DNA of 64,000 nucleotides from Fontibacter flavus. GTDB lineage: Bacteria > Bacteroidota > Bacteroidia > Cytophagales > Cyclobacteriaceae. Of this stretch, positions 16,679 through 25,664 are shown in pieces. The stretch's first letter is position 1. The number at the start of each line of letters is the position of its first letter. The notes under the pieces were generated by a model that made no database searches, had not been told where the DNA came from, and saw nothing but the letters and a program-made list of their open reading frames with translations. The stretch spans positions 20,634-84,633 of the forward strand of contig NZ_JBHLWI010000014.1 of the NCBI RefSeq assembly GCF_042432905.1. The letters run 5' to 3'. The position numbers and the translations under genes are program-made.

Positions 16679-16686
16679 CAAAGTTA
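16679..16686 (-). promoter_or_regulatory. -7 box abutting the porP start codon
   Basis: Minus-strand TAACTTTG is an exact TAnnTTTG match ending 1 nt before the porP ATG. Either transcription begins at or inside the first codons (a leaderless message or a later start) or the match is fortuitous and porP is read from hemD. Confidence 0.35.
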
Positions 16687-16751
16687 TAGATGAAGTTTAA
16701 AACTCTATTCTACACATTTAAACTGAATTTTTCCACAAAAGATTAAAAAGA

Positions 16752-17525
16752 TCACAAATTATTTGCCTTTTTAATGTACAGTTCAAGAGCTCCAGTCATA
16801 CTTGGGGCATTTGGCATCGGTGCTTCAATATCCAAAATAAGACCTTGGTCCAGCACTTCCTTGGCCGTAGTCGGACCAAAGGCAGCTATCCTGGTATTGT
16901 TCTGCTCAAAATCAGGGAAATTATGTTTAAGAGATTTGATACCTGAAGGGCTGAAAAAGGCCAAAACATCATACTTGATATCCCGAAGATCAGATAAATC
17001 TGCAGCTACCGTATGATAAATGATCGCCTCAGTAAAGGCTATCCCCATTTTATTCAAATACTCTGGAATATCCTCTTTTCTAATATCAGAACAAGGGAAC
17101 AGGTATTTCTCAGATTTATGCTTCTTGAAATAATCAAAAAGATCGGAGGCAGTTCTCTGGCCAACAAAGAGTTTTCTCTTCCTAATGACGATATATTTCT
17201 GCAGATAATGCGCAGTCTGTTCGGAAATACAAAAGTATTTCATATCAGCAGGCATCTCTATCTTGAGTTCTTTACAAATAGTAAAAAAGTGATCAATAGC
17301 ATTTCTGCTGGTAAAGATGATGGCAGTATGCTTGAGGATATCAATTTTTTGTTTCCTGAAATCTTTTACAGAAACCGGCTCAACTTGTATGAAAGGCCTG
17401 AAATCTATCTTCAAATGGTACTTCTCTGCAAGTTGAAAATAGGGCGACTTCTCATCTGAAGGTCTAGGCTGGGACACTAAAATACTTTTAACTGGATTAA
17501 GCCGGTCTTTTGTAATTTTACTCAT
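16752..17525 (-). CDS. hemD: uroporphyrinogen-III synthase family protein
   Basis: 257-residue protein with the two-lobed HemD pattern: N-terminal IIFTSRNAIDHFF, central FCISEQTAHYLQKY, and C-terminal YDVLAFFSPSGIKSL and AAFGPTTAKEVLDQG. It catalyses ring closure and inversion of hydroxymethylbilane to uroporphyrinogen III in haem synthesis. In Bacteroidota this gene is commonly found beside DUF4271 and the T9SS cluster, which fits here (DUF4271 upstream, porP downstream). Sequence divergence in the family is high, so activity is inferred. Confidence 0.85.
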   Translation of the reverse strand: MSKITKDRLNPVKSILVSQPRPSDEKSPYFQLAEKYHLKIDFRPFIQVEPVSVKDFRKQKIDILKHTAIIFTSRNAIDHFFTICKELKIEMPADMKYFCISEQTAHYLQKYIVIRKRKLFVGQRTASDLFDYFKKHKSEKYLFPCSDIRKEDIPEYLNKMGIAFTEAIIYHTVAADLSDLRDIKYDVLAFFSPSGIKSLKHNFPDFEQNNTRIAAFGPTTAKEVLDQGLILDIEAPMPNAPSMTGALELYIKKANNL

Positions 17526-17560
17526 GGTCTTGTCTTATCCTTATTTAAATAAATTGAACT

Positions 17561-18676
17561 TTACCCTATGACCAGTTTTGAAAGTATCAAAAAGGGAATC
17601 AATTCTGCGGTGCAAATGTAAGCAAATAAATGATAATTTTTAAATGGGACTCTGTTTAGCATAATCAGAAACATCATCCCTACGCCTAGTAGATATGCCC
17701 AGAAAAAGCCAATTAAAGAATATTCTATTACATTTTGTAAAGATGACTGGTCGTTCAAAAAGAAATATATACCAATGCCTAAAATAACAAACAAACTTAT
17801 TGAAACGATCCTGAGCAAATAAAAAAAATGGGCGAAATCAAATTTTTGCAATCCAAATATAAAAACCATGATTTTTAGAAATAAAAACTTGATCACTGCC
17901 ACCAAAGTCAAGAGAATAGCCCCCGAAAACCAGTTAAAAAACAACGCATTAATATCCCCTTTCACAAAAACAGAAAATGAATCACTACCCCCCTCTTTCA
18001 TAAAAAGCATGGCAACCAGCGCTATCACATGATTCACCAATAAGATATAAAATATGACATCCAGCGAAAAGAATTTCTGTAAACTTCCTGTGTCAGAAAA
18101 ATCCTCAGCACTGAATACTGTTTGGGGCCTTATAATAAAACCTAAAACCTGGGGAAACATGATCTTAAAAATCGCAAACAAGAAGAGGATGATAACACTT
18201 CCCAAAATAAAAAAATCATCAAAAGCAGATTGGCCCCTTTTTGAAAAGTCCAGTCCAGTGACCTTTTCTTCTTTCACAAGCTCCTCCTGCTTTGGGAAAA
18301 ATCCTTTCACTACTGATACCTGACCGACATCCAATCCATCCTTCAGCACAGCCAACTCATGGCTTTCTTTATAGCCCAAGGAAAAAACCTCTTGTAAATG
18401 GCTAACTTTTACTTCTATAACTGTGTCCTTTGGCGCATACAACCATACCTTTTCATCCAATAACACAGTGGATTCTCCCGGAACTTTTAACTTGATACTG
18501 CTTTTCGGGAAACTGAAAACATCAATCTTGACACTTGCCTTATCAATTTTATTTAGCCACTTGCTTCCCTCATTTAACTGAATATGCCCATCGTAATTTT
18601 CAAGAACCTGGGCGACCCCTCCCATGCTCACAAAAAGAAAAATCACTAAAATGCTATATAACCTATACATGAACAT
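17561..18676 (-). CDS. DUF4271 family membrane protein
   Basis: 371-residue protein with a signal peptide (to about residue 22), a roughly 120-residue periplasmic region, then about seven membrane helices in the C-terminal two thirds (starting near residue 155). This layout and the position before hemD match the Bacteroidota DUF4271 family, whose biochemical role is unknown. I use the ATG at 18676: it shares its A with the TGA of the upstream Omp85-like gene (TGATG), a clear sign of translational coupling. Confidence 0.8.
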   Translation of the reverse strand: MFMYRLYSILVIFLFVSMGGVAQVLENYDGHIQLNEGSKWLNKIDKASVKIDVFSFPKSSIKLKVPGESTVLLDEKVWLYAPKDTVIEVKVSHLQEVFSLGYKESHELAVLKDGLDVGQVSVVKGFFPKQEELVKEEKVTGLDFSKRGQSAFDDFFILGSVIILFLFAIFKIMFPQVLGFIIRPQTVFSAEDFSDTGSLQKFFSLDVIFYILLVNHVIALVAMLFMKEGGSDSFSVFVKGDINALFFNWFSGAILLTLVAVIKFLFLKIMVFIFGLQKFDFAHFFYLLRIVSISLFVILGIGIYFFLNDQSSLQNVIEYSLIGFFWAYLLGVGMMFLIMLNRVPFKNYHLFAYICTAELIPFLILSKLVIG

Positions 18677-20400
18677 CAAAACCTACCGGTATAACCAAAA
18701 TGGATCTTTGAAAGATTTAGTGCAAAATCCTGGGTATTGGATCCTCCCAACCCATAAATGAAATTAAATATCCCTCCTTCTGTCTCAAGACTAAAGCCAA
18801 GGCCTAAAGCATATGGATAATCATCGACCAAAGCCTGAACAGAATTACCCAACCTTCCCACATCGGCAAAAATCATAAAATATGAATAGGTATCAAAGTA
18901 ATATCTTGGCTCAAAATTCAAATAAGTATAATTCTTTGCAAAAAAGAAGTTTTCATTAAAGCCACGAATGGTCTTCAGGCCACCTAACCTGAAGAGGTCA
19001 TTGACAAATAAATTGGAATTTTCCATCAGGCCTCCTGCCAGTCTGGTTAAAACTCCCCATCTGGAGTTCAAGTAAAAATACTTCTCTACATGCCCTTTTA
19101 AGTAATATTGGAGAGACCTCAATGAAACCCCATCATATACAGAAGATGGAATTGCTGTATTCCTGATAATGTTTTTATTACCTATAGCAAACTCCATCTG
19201 TGCCAATGCCCCTCTCCTCGGAAAAAACCTATCATCTAACCAGGATTGCTCTATGCCAATACCATAATTATTAAATCTAAAGTCACCTACTTCGGGAAGC
19301 ACCGTCAGTTCTGACAAACCTGACACTGCCAATAAATCTGCTGCTTGTCTTCTGGAAAAAAAACGCAAATAAGCACCTTCTCCAAACCTGTACCCAAAAT
19401 CTATCCGAAAATCCCTATTCAAAAATGTGGTATCCTCTTTAAGTAGAGAAAAAGAAGCTTTCATGTCCACACCTGAACCATACAACAATGGCTCAAGCGC
19501 AGAAACATTCAAATTCTGCGAAAATTGATTAAAACGTTGCCAATGCAGTTCATAGCTTCTACCCCTGCCTGCTACATTATACAGCGCCAAATCAAACTGT
19601 CCTGTGACCAGCATGCGGTTTCCTTCCAGTTCATTTGGCAAGAAACCAATAATCCCATCAATTGCATTGACCCTCCTGTCCTCCAAGGGTAAATATAAAG
19701 TGGCCTCTTCATTCTGAAAACTCAACTCCGGCTCTCCTGACCACCTTAAATACGGAAGATTCCTGATCTGTCTTATTCCCTGATCCACCTTTTTTTGGGA
19801 AAAGGGCGTTGAGGGTCTAATCTGCAAAAACCTTGACAGGAATTCTTTCTTGGTCTTAGAATTTCCCGTGACTTTTAAGGTATCAAAGGTGATGAATGGC
19901 CCTAGTTCAACATTTAAAGCTGCACTGATACGGGTTTCATTTCTTTGAACTGAATCAAGCGCTACCGAGGCAAAAGGATAGCCGAGGTTTTCAGATGCAT
20001 CCAAAATTTTTCCAAAAATATTGGCAACCTCAGCATAATTGAATGACTTTCCCCCAAATTGCCGGAGATCAACACCCGCCTTCAGTAAAAAAAGAGGATC
20101 AGCATTTCCCTTAGACAGCTTGACCCACTCAAATCTAACCCCTGTATCAATTTGCAAATACAAAGAATCCGTGCCTGTCCATATCCCGTTACTTTTTGGA
20201 CTGAGATATCCCAGCTGATTTAATTCAAGGATCAACTCCCTTGAAAACTGGCTCATCTGCAGGGAATCTACAAAACTCAAATTACCCTCTCTCATCACAC
20301 CTCCCCGGATTTCATAATGCAGCCATTTCCCCTGCTGGGCAAATAGCTGAGAAATAATCAATGATGAAAAGTAAAAAAAGAGTAGAAACCGTCTTTTCAA
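18676..20400 (-). CDS. Omp85/BamA-TamA family outer membrane protein
   Basis: 574-residue protein with a signal peptide (to about residue 21), a periplasmic part with POTRA-like segments (around residues 120-240, TFDTLKVTGNSKTKKEFLSR) and a C-terminal 16-strand-type barrel typical of bacterial surface antigen D15 proteins. The late motifs GLKTIRGFNENFF (the conserved RGF loop) and the terminal F support the family. It is shorter than BamA (about 800), so it is more likely a TamA-like or specialised member. First gene of the minus-strand run into the T9SS cluster. Confidence 0.85.
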   Translation of the reverse strand: MKRRFLLFFYFSSLIISQLFAQQGKWLHYEIRGGVMREGNLSFVDSLQMSQFSRELILELNQLGYLSPKSNGIWTGTDSLYLQIDTGVRFEWVKLSKGNADPLFLLKAGVDLRQFGGKSFNYAEVANIFGKILDASENLGYPFASVALDSVQRNETRISAALNVELGPFITFDTLKVTGNSKTKKEFLSRFLQIRPSTPFSQKKVDQGIRQIRNLPYLRWSGEPELSFQNEEATLYLPLEDRRVNAIDGIIGFLPNELEGNRMLVTGQFDLALYNVAGRGRSYELHWQRFNQFSQNLNVSALEPLLYGSGVDMKASFSLLKEDTTFLNRDFRIDFGYRFGEGAYLRFFSRRQAADLLAVSGLSELTVLPEVGDFRFNNYGIGIEQSWLDDRFFPRRGALAQMEFAIGNKNIIRNTAIPSSVYDGVSLRSLQYYLKGHVEKYFYLNSRWGVLTRLAGGLMENSNLFVNDLFRLGGLKTIRGFNENFFFAKNYTYLNFEPRYYFDTYSYFMIFADVGRLGNSVQALVDDYPYALGLGFSLETEGGIFNFIYGLGGSNTQDFALNLSKIHFGYTGRF

Positions 20401-20422
20401 TGGAAGCTAATTGGTTAACTTG

Positions 20423-20430
20423 TATATTTG
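20423..20430 (+). promoter_or_regulatory. -7 promoter element for hemW
   Basis: TATATTTG is an exact TAnnTTTG box ending 18 nt before the TTG at 20449. An alternative TTG start at 20428 would lie inside this box, so the box argues for the 20449 start. Confidence 0.5.
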
Positions 20431-20448
20431 GCGCTTAAATTAATCAAT

Positions 20449-21573
20449 TTGTCTGGCATCTACATCCATATCCCCTTCTGTAAGCAGGCTTGTCATTATT
20501 GCGACTTTCATTTCAGTACCAATACCAGCTTAATTGAAGTGATGGTGGACATGATTTTGAGGGAGTTGGAACTCAGAAAAGATTTCTTACCCCTTAGTAA
20601 CCCTATACAGACCATTTATTTTGGCGGAGGAACCCCTTCACTCTTGACTGTCCATCAATTTGAAAAAATACTAAACCAGATCAACAAGCAGTATTCATTG
20701 GAAGTGAAAGAGTTGACACTGGAAGCCAATCCTGATGATTTAAAGAAAGACAAACTTAAGGATTTGAAGAGCCTGGGTTTTGACAGGCTCAGTATTGGTA
20801 TCCAAAGTTTCAATCAGCGGGTTCTACAGTTTTACAATAGGGCACACAATGCCCAAGAATCCATGGTCGCCGTCGATTTGGCAAAATCAGCCGGATTTGA
20901 GAAGTTGTCCATTGATTTGATCTATGGATTTCCCCATGAAGATCATTCCTTGTGGAAAAAAGACCTTTCCTTGGCTTTGCAAATTGACCCTGGACATATA
21001 AGTTCATATGCCTTGACTGTGGAACCCAAGACGGCCCTCGGAAATTGGGCAAAAAAAGGAAAGTTCCAGGAAGCCTCTGAGGATTTTCAAGCTGAGCAGT
21101 TTGAAATACTGATGGATGAAATGGAAAAATCAGGGTATATCCAATATGAAATCTCCAACTTTTGCAGGGAGGGGCAGTTTGCACTGCACAATACCAATTA
21201 TTGGAAGAGCGTTCCTTATTTGGGCATTGGACCTAGTGCTCATTCTTTCGATGGCAAACACAGGGGAAATAATCTTGCCAATAATGCCCTTTACATCAAA
21301 AAGCTGGAAAAAGAGGAATTGGCCTATCAGCAGGAGGATCTTCAAGAGGAGGATTTAGCAAATGAGTATATCCTTACCTCCTTGAGAACAATATGGGGCC
21401 TGGATCAACAAAAGCTCCTTGATGAGTTTGGAATAGACCTTCAACTGGAAAAAGGTAAATTATTAAAAGAACTCGAAAGTCAGGAACTGATCAAACAAGA
21501 CGCTGGACATATATATTTAAGTAGAGCTGGGAAACTACTTGCTGACAGCATAGCTGCCTCTTTATTTATCTGA
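20449..21573 (+). CDS. hemW: radical SAM haem chaperone HemW (CPO-III-like)
   Basis: About 374-residue radical SAM protein that binds haem and delivers it to target proteins. The cluster motif CKQACHYC (CxxxCxxC) lies in the first 20 residues, followed by the HemW pattern YFGGGTPSLL, LTLEANPDDL and GIGPSAHSF. It has the HemW-type C-terminal domain, and the first Cys motif lacks the extra Cys of coproporphyrinogen dehydrogenase HemN. I choose a TTG start at 20449, giving the usual family N-terminus (SGIYIHIPFCKQ); the 20428 TTG would overlap the promoter. Confidence 0.9.
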   Translation: MSGIYIHIPFCKQACHYCDFHFSTNTSLIEVMVDMILRELELRKDFLPLSNPIQTIYFGGGTPSLLTVHQFEKILNQINKQYSLEVKELTLEANPDDLKKDKLKDLKSLGFDRLSIGIQSFNQRVLQFYNRAHNAQESMVAVDLAKSAGFEKLSIDLIYGFPHEDHSLWKKDLSLALQIDPGHISSYALTVEPKTALGNWAKKGKFQEASEDFQAEQFEILMDEMEKSGYIQYEISNFCREGQFALHNTNYWKSVPYLGIGPSAHSFDGKHRGNNLANNALYIKKLEKEELAYQQEDLQEEDLANEYILTSLRTIWGLDQQKLLDEFGIDLQLEKGKLLKELESQELIKQDAGHIYLSRAGKLLADSIAASLFI

Positions 21574-21595
21574 AAAATAGACTACCTTTGAATCA

Positions 21596-21910
21596 ATGGA
21601 CAAGTACAGGGATCACTCGGGAAGAAAGAAAGAAGTAGCACCATTGCAGGAAGCTTTTGAGGAATTATTGAAAGCTTACCGGTTAAAAGACAAGTTTGAC
21701 GAAAGACAGGTCATTCAAGCTTGGCCTGAAATCATGGGACAAACCGTTGCTAAAAGGACAAGTGGCCTTCATGTAAAGGAAAAAAAACTTTTTGTTACCA
21801 TCAACTCTGGACCTGTCAAAAAAGAATTATCGATGAACAGGTCCAAAGTTTTAAGCCTCATTGAAAGCAAATTTGGTAAAGGGGTAATTGAAGAAGTCGT
21901 GTTTCTCTAA
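21596..21910 (+). CDS. DUF721 (DciA-like) family protein
   Basis: 104-residue protein of the DUF721 family: it has the AWPEIMGQTVAKRTSGLHV core and the VTINSGPVKKELSMNR segment. In many bacteria the DUF721 domain protein DciA loads the replicative helicase DnaB, but whether these short Bacteroidota members do so is not established. It lies 22 nt after hemW. Its TAA stop abuts the TTA of the convergent DUF4197 gene with no gap, and there is no obvious terminator between them. Confidence 0.8.
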   Translation: MDKYRDHSGRKKEVAPLQEAFEELLKAYRLKDKFDERQVIQAWPEIMGQTVAKRTSGLHVKEKKLFVTINSGPVKKELSMNRSKVLSLIESKFGKGVIEEVVFL

Positions 21911-22627
21911 TTAATCCTGAGCTGCAAACACCCGCTTCATCAACGCCGTAGTTCTTTCCATAGGATTCTCACGGATATTTTTTTCTTCCTGAGCCACTAA
22001 TAGAAACAAACCATCAATAGCACGTTGCGTTACATAGGCATTCAAATCCGGATCGATTTTTCTATTGGTAAGCGGAATTGCATTATAGGCATTGGCGATA
22101 TCTCCATAATACCTTGTCGCCCCAACCTCGTCCAATGACTCCTGAATTCTTGGCTGGAATAAGGAAATCAGCTGAGATTCTGTCGTTCTTCTCAAAAACT
22201 GTGTGGCGGCATCCGGTTCACCTTTGAGGATATTGAACGCATCCTGAATGGTCAATTGCCTGATGGCACTGATAAAGATAGGTTTGGCTTCCATGGCTGC
22301 TTTTTCTGCTCCTCTGTTGATGGTCAATAAAGCCCTGTCTACTTCAGCACCTAATCCCATTTGCCTCAAAGTATTTTCCACTCTTCTGGCATCTTCAGGC
22401 AGTAATATTTTGATCAGTTCATTTTTGAAGAAACCGTCAGTCGCAGATGCCTGATCTGCCCCTTTACTGATACCTTGTATCAGTGCTTCTTTAAGTCCTT
22501 GTGAAACTTCTGTTTGGGTCAAAGGCCCTTGACCTCCTGCAGCTTGTAATATTTTATTGATATCCGCAGAAGAACATGCGGTCAGTACACTCAAAACAAA
22601 AACGAAGAATAAAACAGGATAACGCAT
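21911..22627 (-). CDS. DUF4197 family lipoprotein
   Basis: 238-residue lipoprotein (lipobox VLTACSSA, Cys at about residue 18) with the helical DUF4197 body: LKEALIQGISKGADQAS, the FFKNELIKILLPEDAR segment and the late NRKIDPDLNAYVTQRAIDGLF motif. Function is unknown; a periplasmic or outer-membrane location is expected. It is transcribed from its own promoter (box at 22671-22678), divergent from the phosphatase module. Confidence 0.85.
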   Translation of the reverse strand: MRYPVLFFVFVLSVLTACSSADINKILQAAGGQGPLTQTEVSQGLKEALIQGISKGADQASATDGFFKNELIKILLPEDARRVENTLRQMGLGAEVDRALLTINRGAEKAAMEAKPIFISAIRQLTIQDAFNILKGEPDAATQFLRRTTESQLISLFQPRIQESLDEVGATRYYGDIANAYNAIPLTNRKIDPDLNAYVTQRAIDGLFLLVAQEEKNIRENPMERTTALMKRVFAAQD

Positions 22628-22670
22628 TTCAGATTTTTTTAAAATTTAACATTATTTATAAAGTAGCTTA

Positions 22671-22678
22671 CAAATGTA
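22671..22678 (-). promoter_or_regulatory. -7 promoter element for the DUF4197 gene
   Basis: Minus-strand TACATTTG, an exact TAnnTTTG match, 43 nt before the ATG at 22627. It is back to back with the box at 22695 for the divergent phosphatase gene. Confidence 0.45.
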
Positions 22679-22694
22679 AACAGGATAATTAAGT

Positions 22695-22702
22695 TAGTTT
22701 TG
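22695..22702 (+). promoter_or_regulatory. -7 promoter element for the SpoIIE-type phosphatase operon
   Basis: TAGTTTTG, an exact TAnnTTTG match, 25 nt before the ATG at 22728. No clear -33 TTTG is present. Confidence 0.45.
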
Positions 22703-22727
22703 GTAATATTGTGATTGAGAAAAACCG

Positions 22728-24788
22728 ATGATCAAATTATCTAGTCCAAATATCGGAAAAGTAAGCCTTTTGGTTGCCATCTTAACTTGGCTGGCATTAC
22801 TTTTTGTGGATATTACCAGAATTTTCGGACTTCTAAACCAACTTGAATCAGGGGTTGCTCCTGAATTTTCCTATGTTTTGGAGATCATGTTCTTCATCAT
22901 GGTTTATATTTTTTACAATTACTCCATTGCCCAAAACGAGAGAAATGAATTCTTAAACCTCATTTGGAGAGGCGCTTCCACAGGATTGCTCGCTCTTGGG
23001 GTTTCGCTCTTAATCAGGGCATTTTATTTCCTACTTGGAGATTCCAGACTAGCTACTGACCTTCTGCTGAGAAATTTCTTTTATCATGTCAACTTTGCCC
23101 TTATCACCTTATTTCTGATCTCCTGTACTTTACTTTGGAAGCGTCTAATATTGTACCAAAAAACCAAAAAAGTAGTACAACAATGGCAGGCCTTTGAGAT
23201 TTTGCTGTTGATCAGTATGTTTTTTATCTTTTTCAACAAGAATTCTCTGGATTACAGCTTTCTGTTTGGATTGGTTTTCATCACCATCTTTTCCATCTCT
23301 CTTTCGATCAACCTCAAATGGATACCCTATCTGACATTCAAGGAGAAATGGAAATCAATCCTGTTTCTCTTTATCATTCTAGTATGTGCTTCGTACCTGT
23401 TTTTACAATTAATTTCTTATAGTGATGCCAAACAGATTCTTGTCAACCTGACTGATAATTTATTTCTGATAGGCCTCTTTGCTTTTGTATTTGTTTATTC
23501 TCTGTTCAGCTTTTTGGTCACATTATTCAATCTCCCTACCTCATCTGTATTTGAACAGAAGCTGGTTGAGGCGATTAATTTTCAGCGACTCAGTCAATCA
23601 ATCAAACCCGGTCAAAATGAAACTCAGGTATTGGATATCCTGATTGATTCCAGCATGAGTGCCTCTTATGCAGATGCAGGCTGGCTTGAATTAAAAAATG
23701 AGGCTGATACCCCAACTATCATCCACAAAAGGTTTATTGAAAAAGAGGAATTGGCAAAAGTTTATAAGCTGATCAACGATAGTAAACCATTTAGCCAATT
23801 TGATTGGAAAAAAACAGACAATGACAACAAGGTTTTCCAGGGGAAATTAAACCATCCTCTTTATCATTCAGCATTAATGATTCCCTTAGTTGTCAATCAG
23901 GATACCATTGGCCGCCTCTTTTTGACAAAAGAAGTGAAAGACGGTTTCAACAAGGAAATGGTCAACATCATTTCGACTTTTGTGGGACAGGCCTGCATTT
24001 CAGTTGAAAACTACCGCTTGCTGAATGAGGCCATTAAAAATGAACGGTATAAGGAAGAACTGAAAATCGCCCAGCGCGTTCAAAGGAGCCTTTTACCGGA
24101 CACCCTCCACCATGACGGAAGTTTTGACATCTGTGGTTTTTCGGTAGCAGCTGATGAGGTAGGTGGGGATTATTATGAAACACAGCCAATAGGAGAGCAT
24201 ACATTCGCGCTCATAATTGGAGATGTATCCGGGAAAGGAACCTCAGCCGCCTTCAACATGTCCCAAATGAAGGGGATATTCCACAGCCTTGTGCAGTTGC
24301 ACCCAAGTCCAAAAGAATTTTTGACCAAAGCAAATAAAGCTTTAAGTCAGTGTCTGGAAAAGAACCACTTTATCACCACTTCTTACTTCAACCTGAATAC
24401 TGAAAAAAAAGAAATCACTTATAGTAGGGCCGGTCATTGCCCCACACTTTATTACAATAAAGAAAAACAAACGTGTGATTATTTGAGTATTGATGGTTTG
24501 GGACTTGGTATCATCCGAACCCAACTCTTTGAAAATTATGTATTCGAAAAGACATTTCACTATCAAAGTGGAGATGTATTGGTGCTGTTTACAGATGGCA
24601 TAGTGGAAGCCAAGGACGATAAGGGAGTAGAATTCGGATACGAAAGACTGAAAAATGTATTAAAAAACTGTGCAGATTTGGACACTGAAAAAATCCAAAA
24701 CAAGATTATTGAAGAGGTATATCGGTTTATTGGCAAAAATAGTATTGCTGATGATGATTATACCTTAATGGTTATCAAGTTCAAATAA
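22728..24788 (+). CDS. membrane SpoIIE/RsbU-type PP2C phosphatase with GAF domain
   Basis: 686-residue sensor phosphatase. About eight membrane helices occupy residues 10-280, a GAF-like domain about 290-430, a short coiled segment (KEELKIAQRVQRSLLPD) and a C-terminal PPM/SpoIIE phosphatase domain about 460-686 with metal-site motifs VGGDYYE, GDVSGKGTSAAF and FTDGIVEAKDD. It should dephosphorylate the STAS protein encoded 33 nt downstream, switching partners of the kinase after it. The signal sensed by the membrane or GAF part is unknown. Confidence 0.93.
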   Translation: MIKLSSPNIGKVSLLVAILTWLALLFVDITRIFGLLNQLESGVAPEFSYVLEIMFFIMVYIFYNYSIAQNERNEFLNLIWRGASTGLLALGVSLLIRAFYFLLGDSRLATDLLLRNFFYHVNFALITLFLISCTLLWKRLILYQKTKKVVQQWQAFEILLLISMFFIFFNKNSLDYSFLFGLVFITIFSISLSINLKWIPYLTFKEKWKSILFLFIILVCASYLFLQLISYSDAKQILVNLTDNLFLIGLFAFVFVYSLFSFLVTLFNLPTSSVFEQKLVEAINFQRLSQSIKPGQNETQVLDILIDSSMSASYADAGWLELKNEADTPTIIHKRFIEKEELAKVYKLINDSKPFSQFDWKKTDNDNKVFQGKLNHPLYHSALMIPLVVNQDTIGRLFLTKEVKDGFNKEMVNIISTFVGQACISVENYRLLNEAIKNERYKEELKIAQRVQRSLLPDTLHHDGSFDICGFSVAADEVGGDYYETQPIGEHTFALIIGDVSGKGTSAAFNMSQMKGIFHSLVQLHPSPKEFLTKANKALSQCLEKNHFITTSYFNLNTEKKEITYSRAGHCPTLYYNKEKQTCDYLSIDGLGLGIIRTQLFENYVFEKTFHYQSGDVLVLFTDGIVEAKDDKGVEFGYERLKNVLKNCADLDTEKIQNKIIEEVYRFIGKNSIADDDYTLMVIKFK

Positions 24789-24821
24789 AAACCCAAGGAG
24801 TTAAACAGCGTATATTAAGAC

Positions 24822-25160
24822 ATGTTGAATATTGAACATAAAACGACAGGAGACTATTCTGTACTCATGCTTTCCGGAGAAGTGGATGCAAGTAACTCCG
24901 TGGATTTGGATGCCGCCATTCAGCGCATGTTGGGCGAAGGAGTCCAAAAATTATTAGTTGATGGCAGTAAGTTAGAATACATTTCATCCGCAGGACTGGG
25001 CGTTTTTATGTCCTATCTGGAAGAATTCCAGGAAAAAAATATCCGCTTGGCCATATTTGGTCTGCTGGAAAAAGTTCATCAGGTATTCATTATTCTGGGA
25101 CTTGATAAACTCATTCTTATTAAATCCACTCAAGAAGAAGCGCTTGCCGCCATCTCATGA
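24822..25160 (+). CDS. STAS-domain anti-sigma factor antagonist (SpoIIAA/RsbV-like)
   Basis: 112-residue single STAS domain. The motif LEYISSAGLGVFMSYLEEF contains the conserved phosphorylatable Ser (about Ser56, by analogy with SpoIIAA Ser58). Phosphorylation by the adjacent kinase and dephosphorylation by the upstream phosphatase would control which partner it binds. Its stop overlaps the start of the kinase gene (ATGA), indicating coupled translation and roughly equal amounts. Confidence 0.93.
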   Translation: MLNIEHKTTGDYSVLMLSGEVDASNSVDLDAAIQRMLGEGVQKLLVDGSKLEYISSAGLGVFMSYLEEFQEKNIRLAIFGLLEKVHQVFIILGLDKLILIKSTQEEALAAIS

Positions 25161-25573
25161 AGGATAAGTTGAAGCTATATTGCAATACAGGCCAGCTTGT
25201 AATTCTCAGGAATTTTTTGGAAAAAATCTTGGATGACACCCCATTATCCGAGATTGAGAGACATCAGGTAATTTTAGCTGTGGAAGAGGTTTGTGCCAAT
25301 CTGATCATCCATTCGCATGCATGCAACCCCACTACCTATATTGAACTGAAAACCCGGATTTTAGACGGTCAGGCAATTTTTGAAATAATGGATTTCGGGG
25401 AAGGCTTTAATATTTTGGAATATCAGGAACCGGAAATATCACAGGTGATCAAGACTAAAAGAAAAGGAGGCCTGGGGATCATGCTGGTCAAAAAAATAAT
25501 GGACAAAATAGAGTTTGAGTCAAATGGCAGCAAAAATACCTGCCGTTTATTTAAGGAATTGAAATCCAAATAA
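25157..25573 (+). CDS. RsbW/SpoIIAB-like serine kinase (GHKL ATPase)
   Basis: 138-residue stand-alone HATPase domain. The N box (EEVCANLIIHSH), G1 box (DFGEGFN) and G2 box (KRKGGLGIMLVKKIMD) are present, so ATP binding is likely intact. In Firmicutes such kinases hold a sigma factor and phosphorylate the STAS antagonist. No sigma factor gene is adjacent here, so the target may be encoded elsewhere or be something other than a sigma factor. It overlaps the STAS gene by 4 nt. Confidence 0.9.
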   Translation: MKDKLKLYCNTGQLVILRNFLEKILDDTPLSEIERHQVILAVEEVCANLIIHSHACNPTTYIELKTRILDGQAIFEIMDFGEGFNILEYQEPEISQVIKTKRKGGLGIMLVKKIMDKIEFESNGSKNTCRLFKELKSK

Positions 25574-25621
25574 TTGTTAATAATTAAAGGATAATACCTT
25601 AAGTCCCCGAATTTCTTCATT

Positions 25622-25629
25622 TAAATTTG
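25622..25629 (+). promoter_or_regulatory. -7 promoter element for the peptidyl-prolyl isomerase operon
   Basis: TAAATTTG, an exact TAnnTTTG match, 35 nt before the ATG at 25665. An in-frame ATG at 25635 lies at or before the expected transcription start, which supports the later start. Confidence 0.5.
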
Positions 25630-25664
25630 TAACATTGCAGTATCGTTTTGGCATGTTATTCAGT

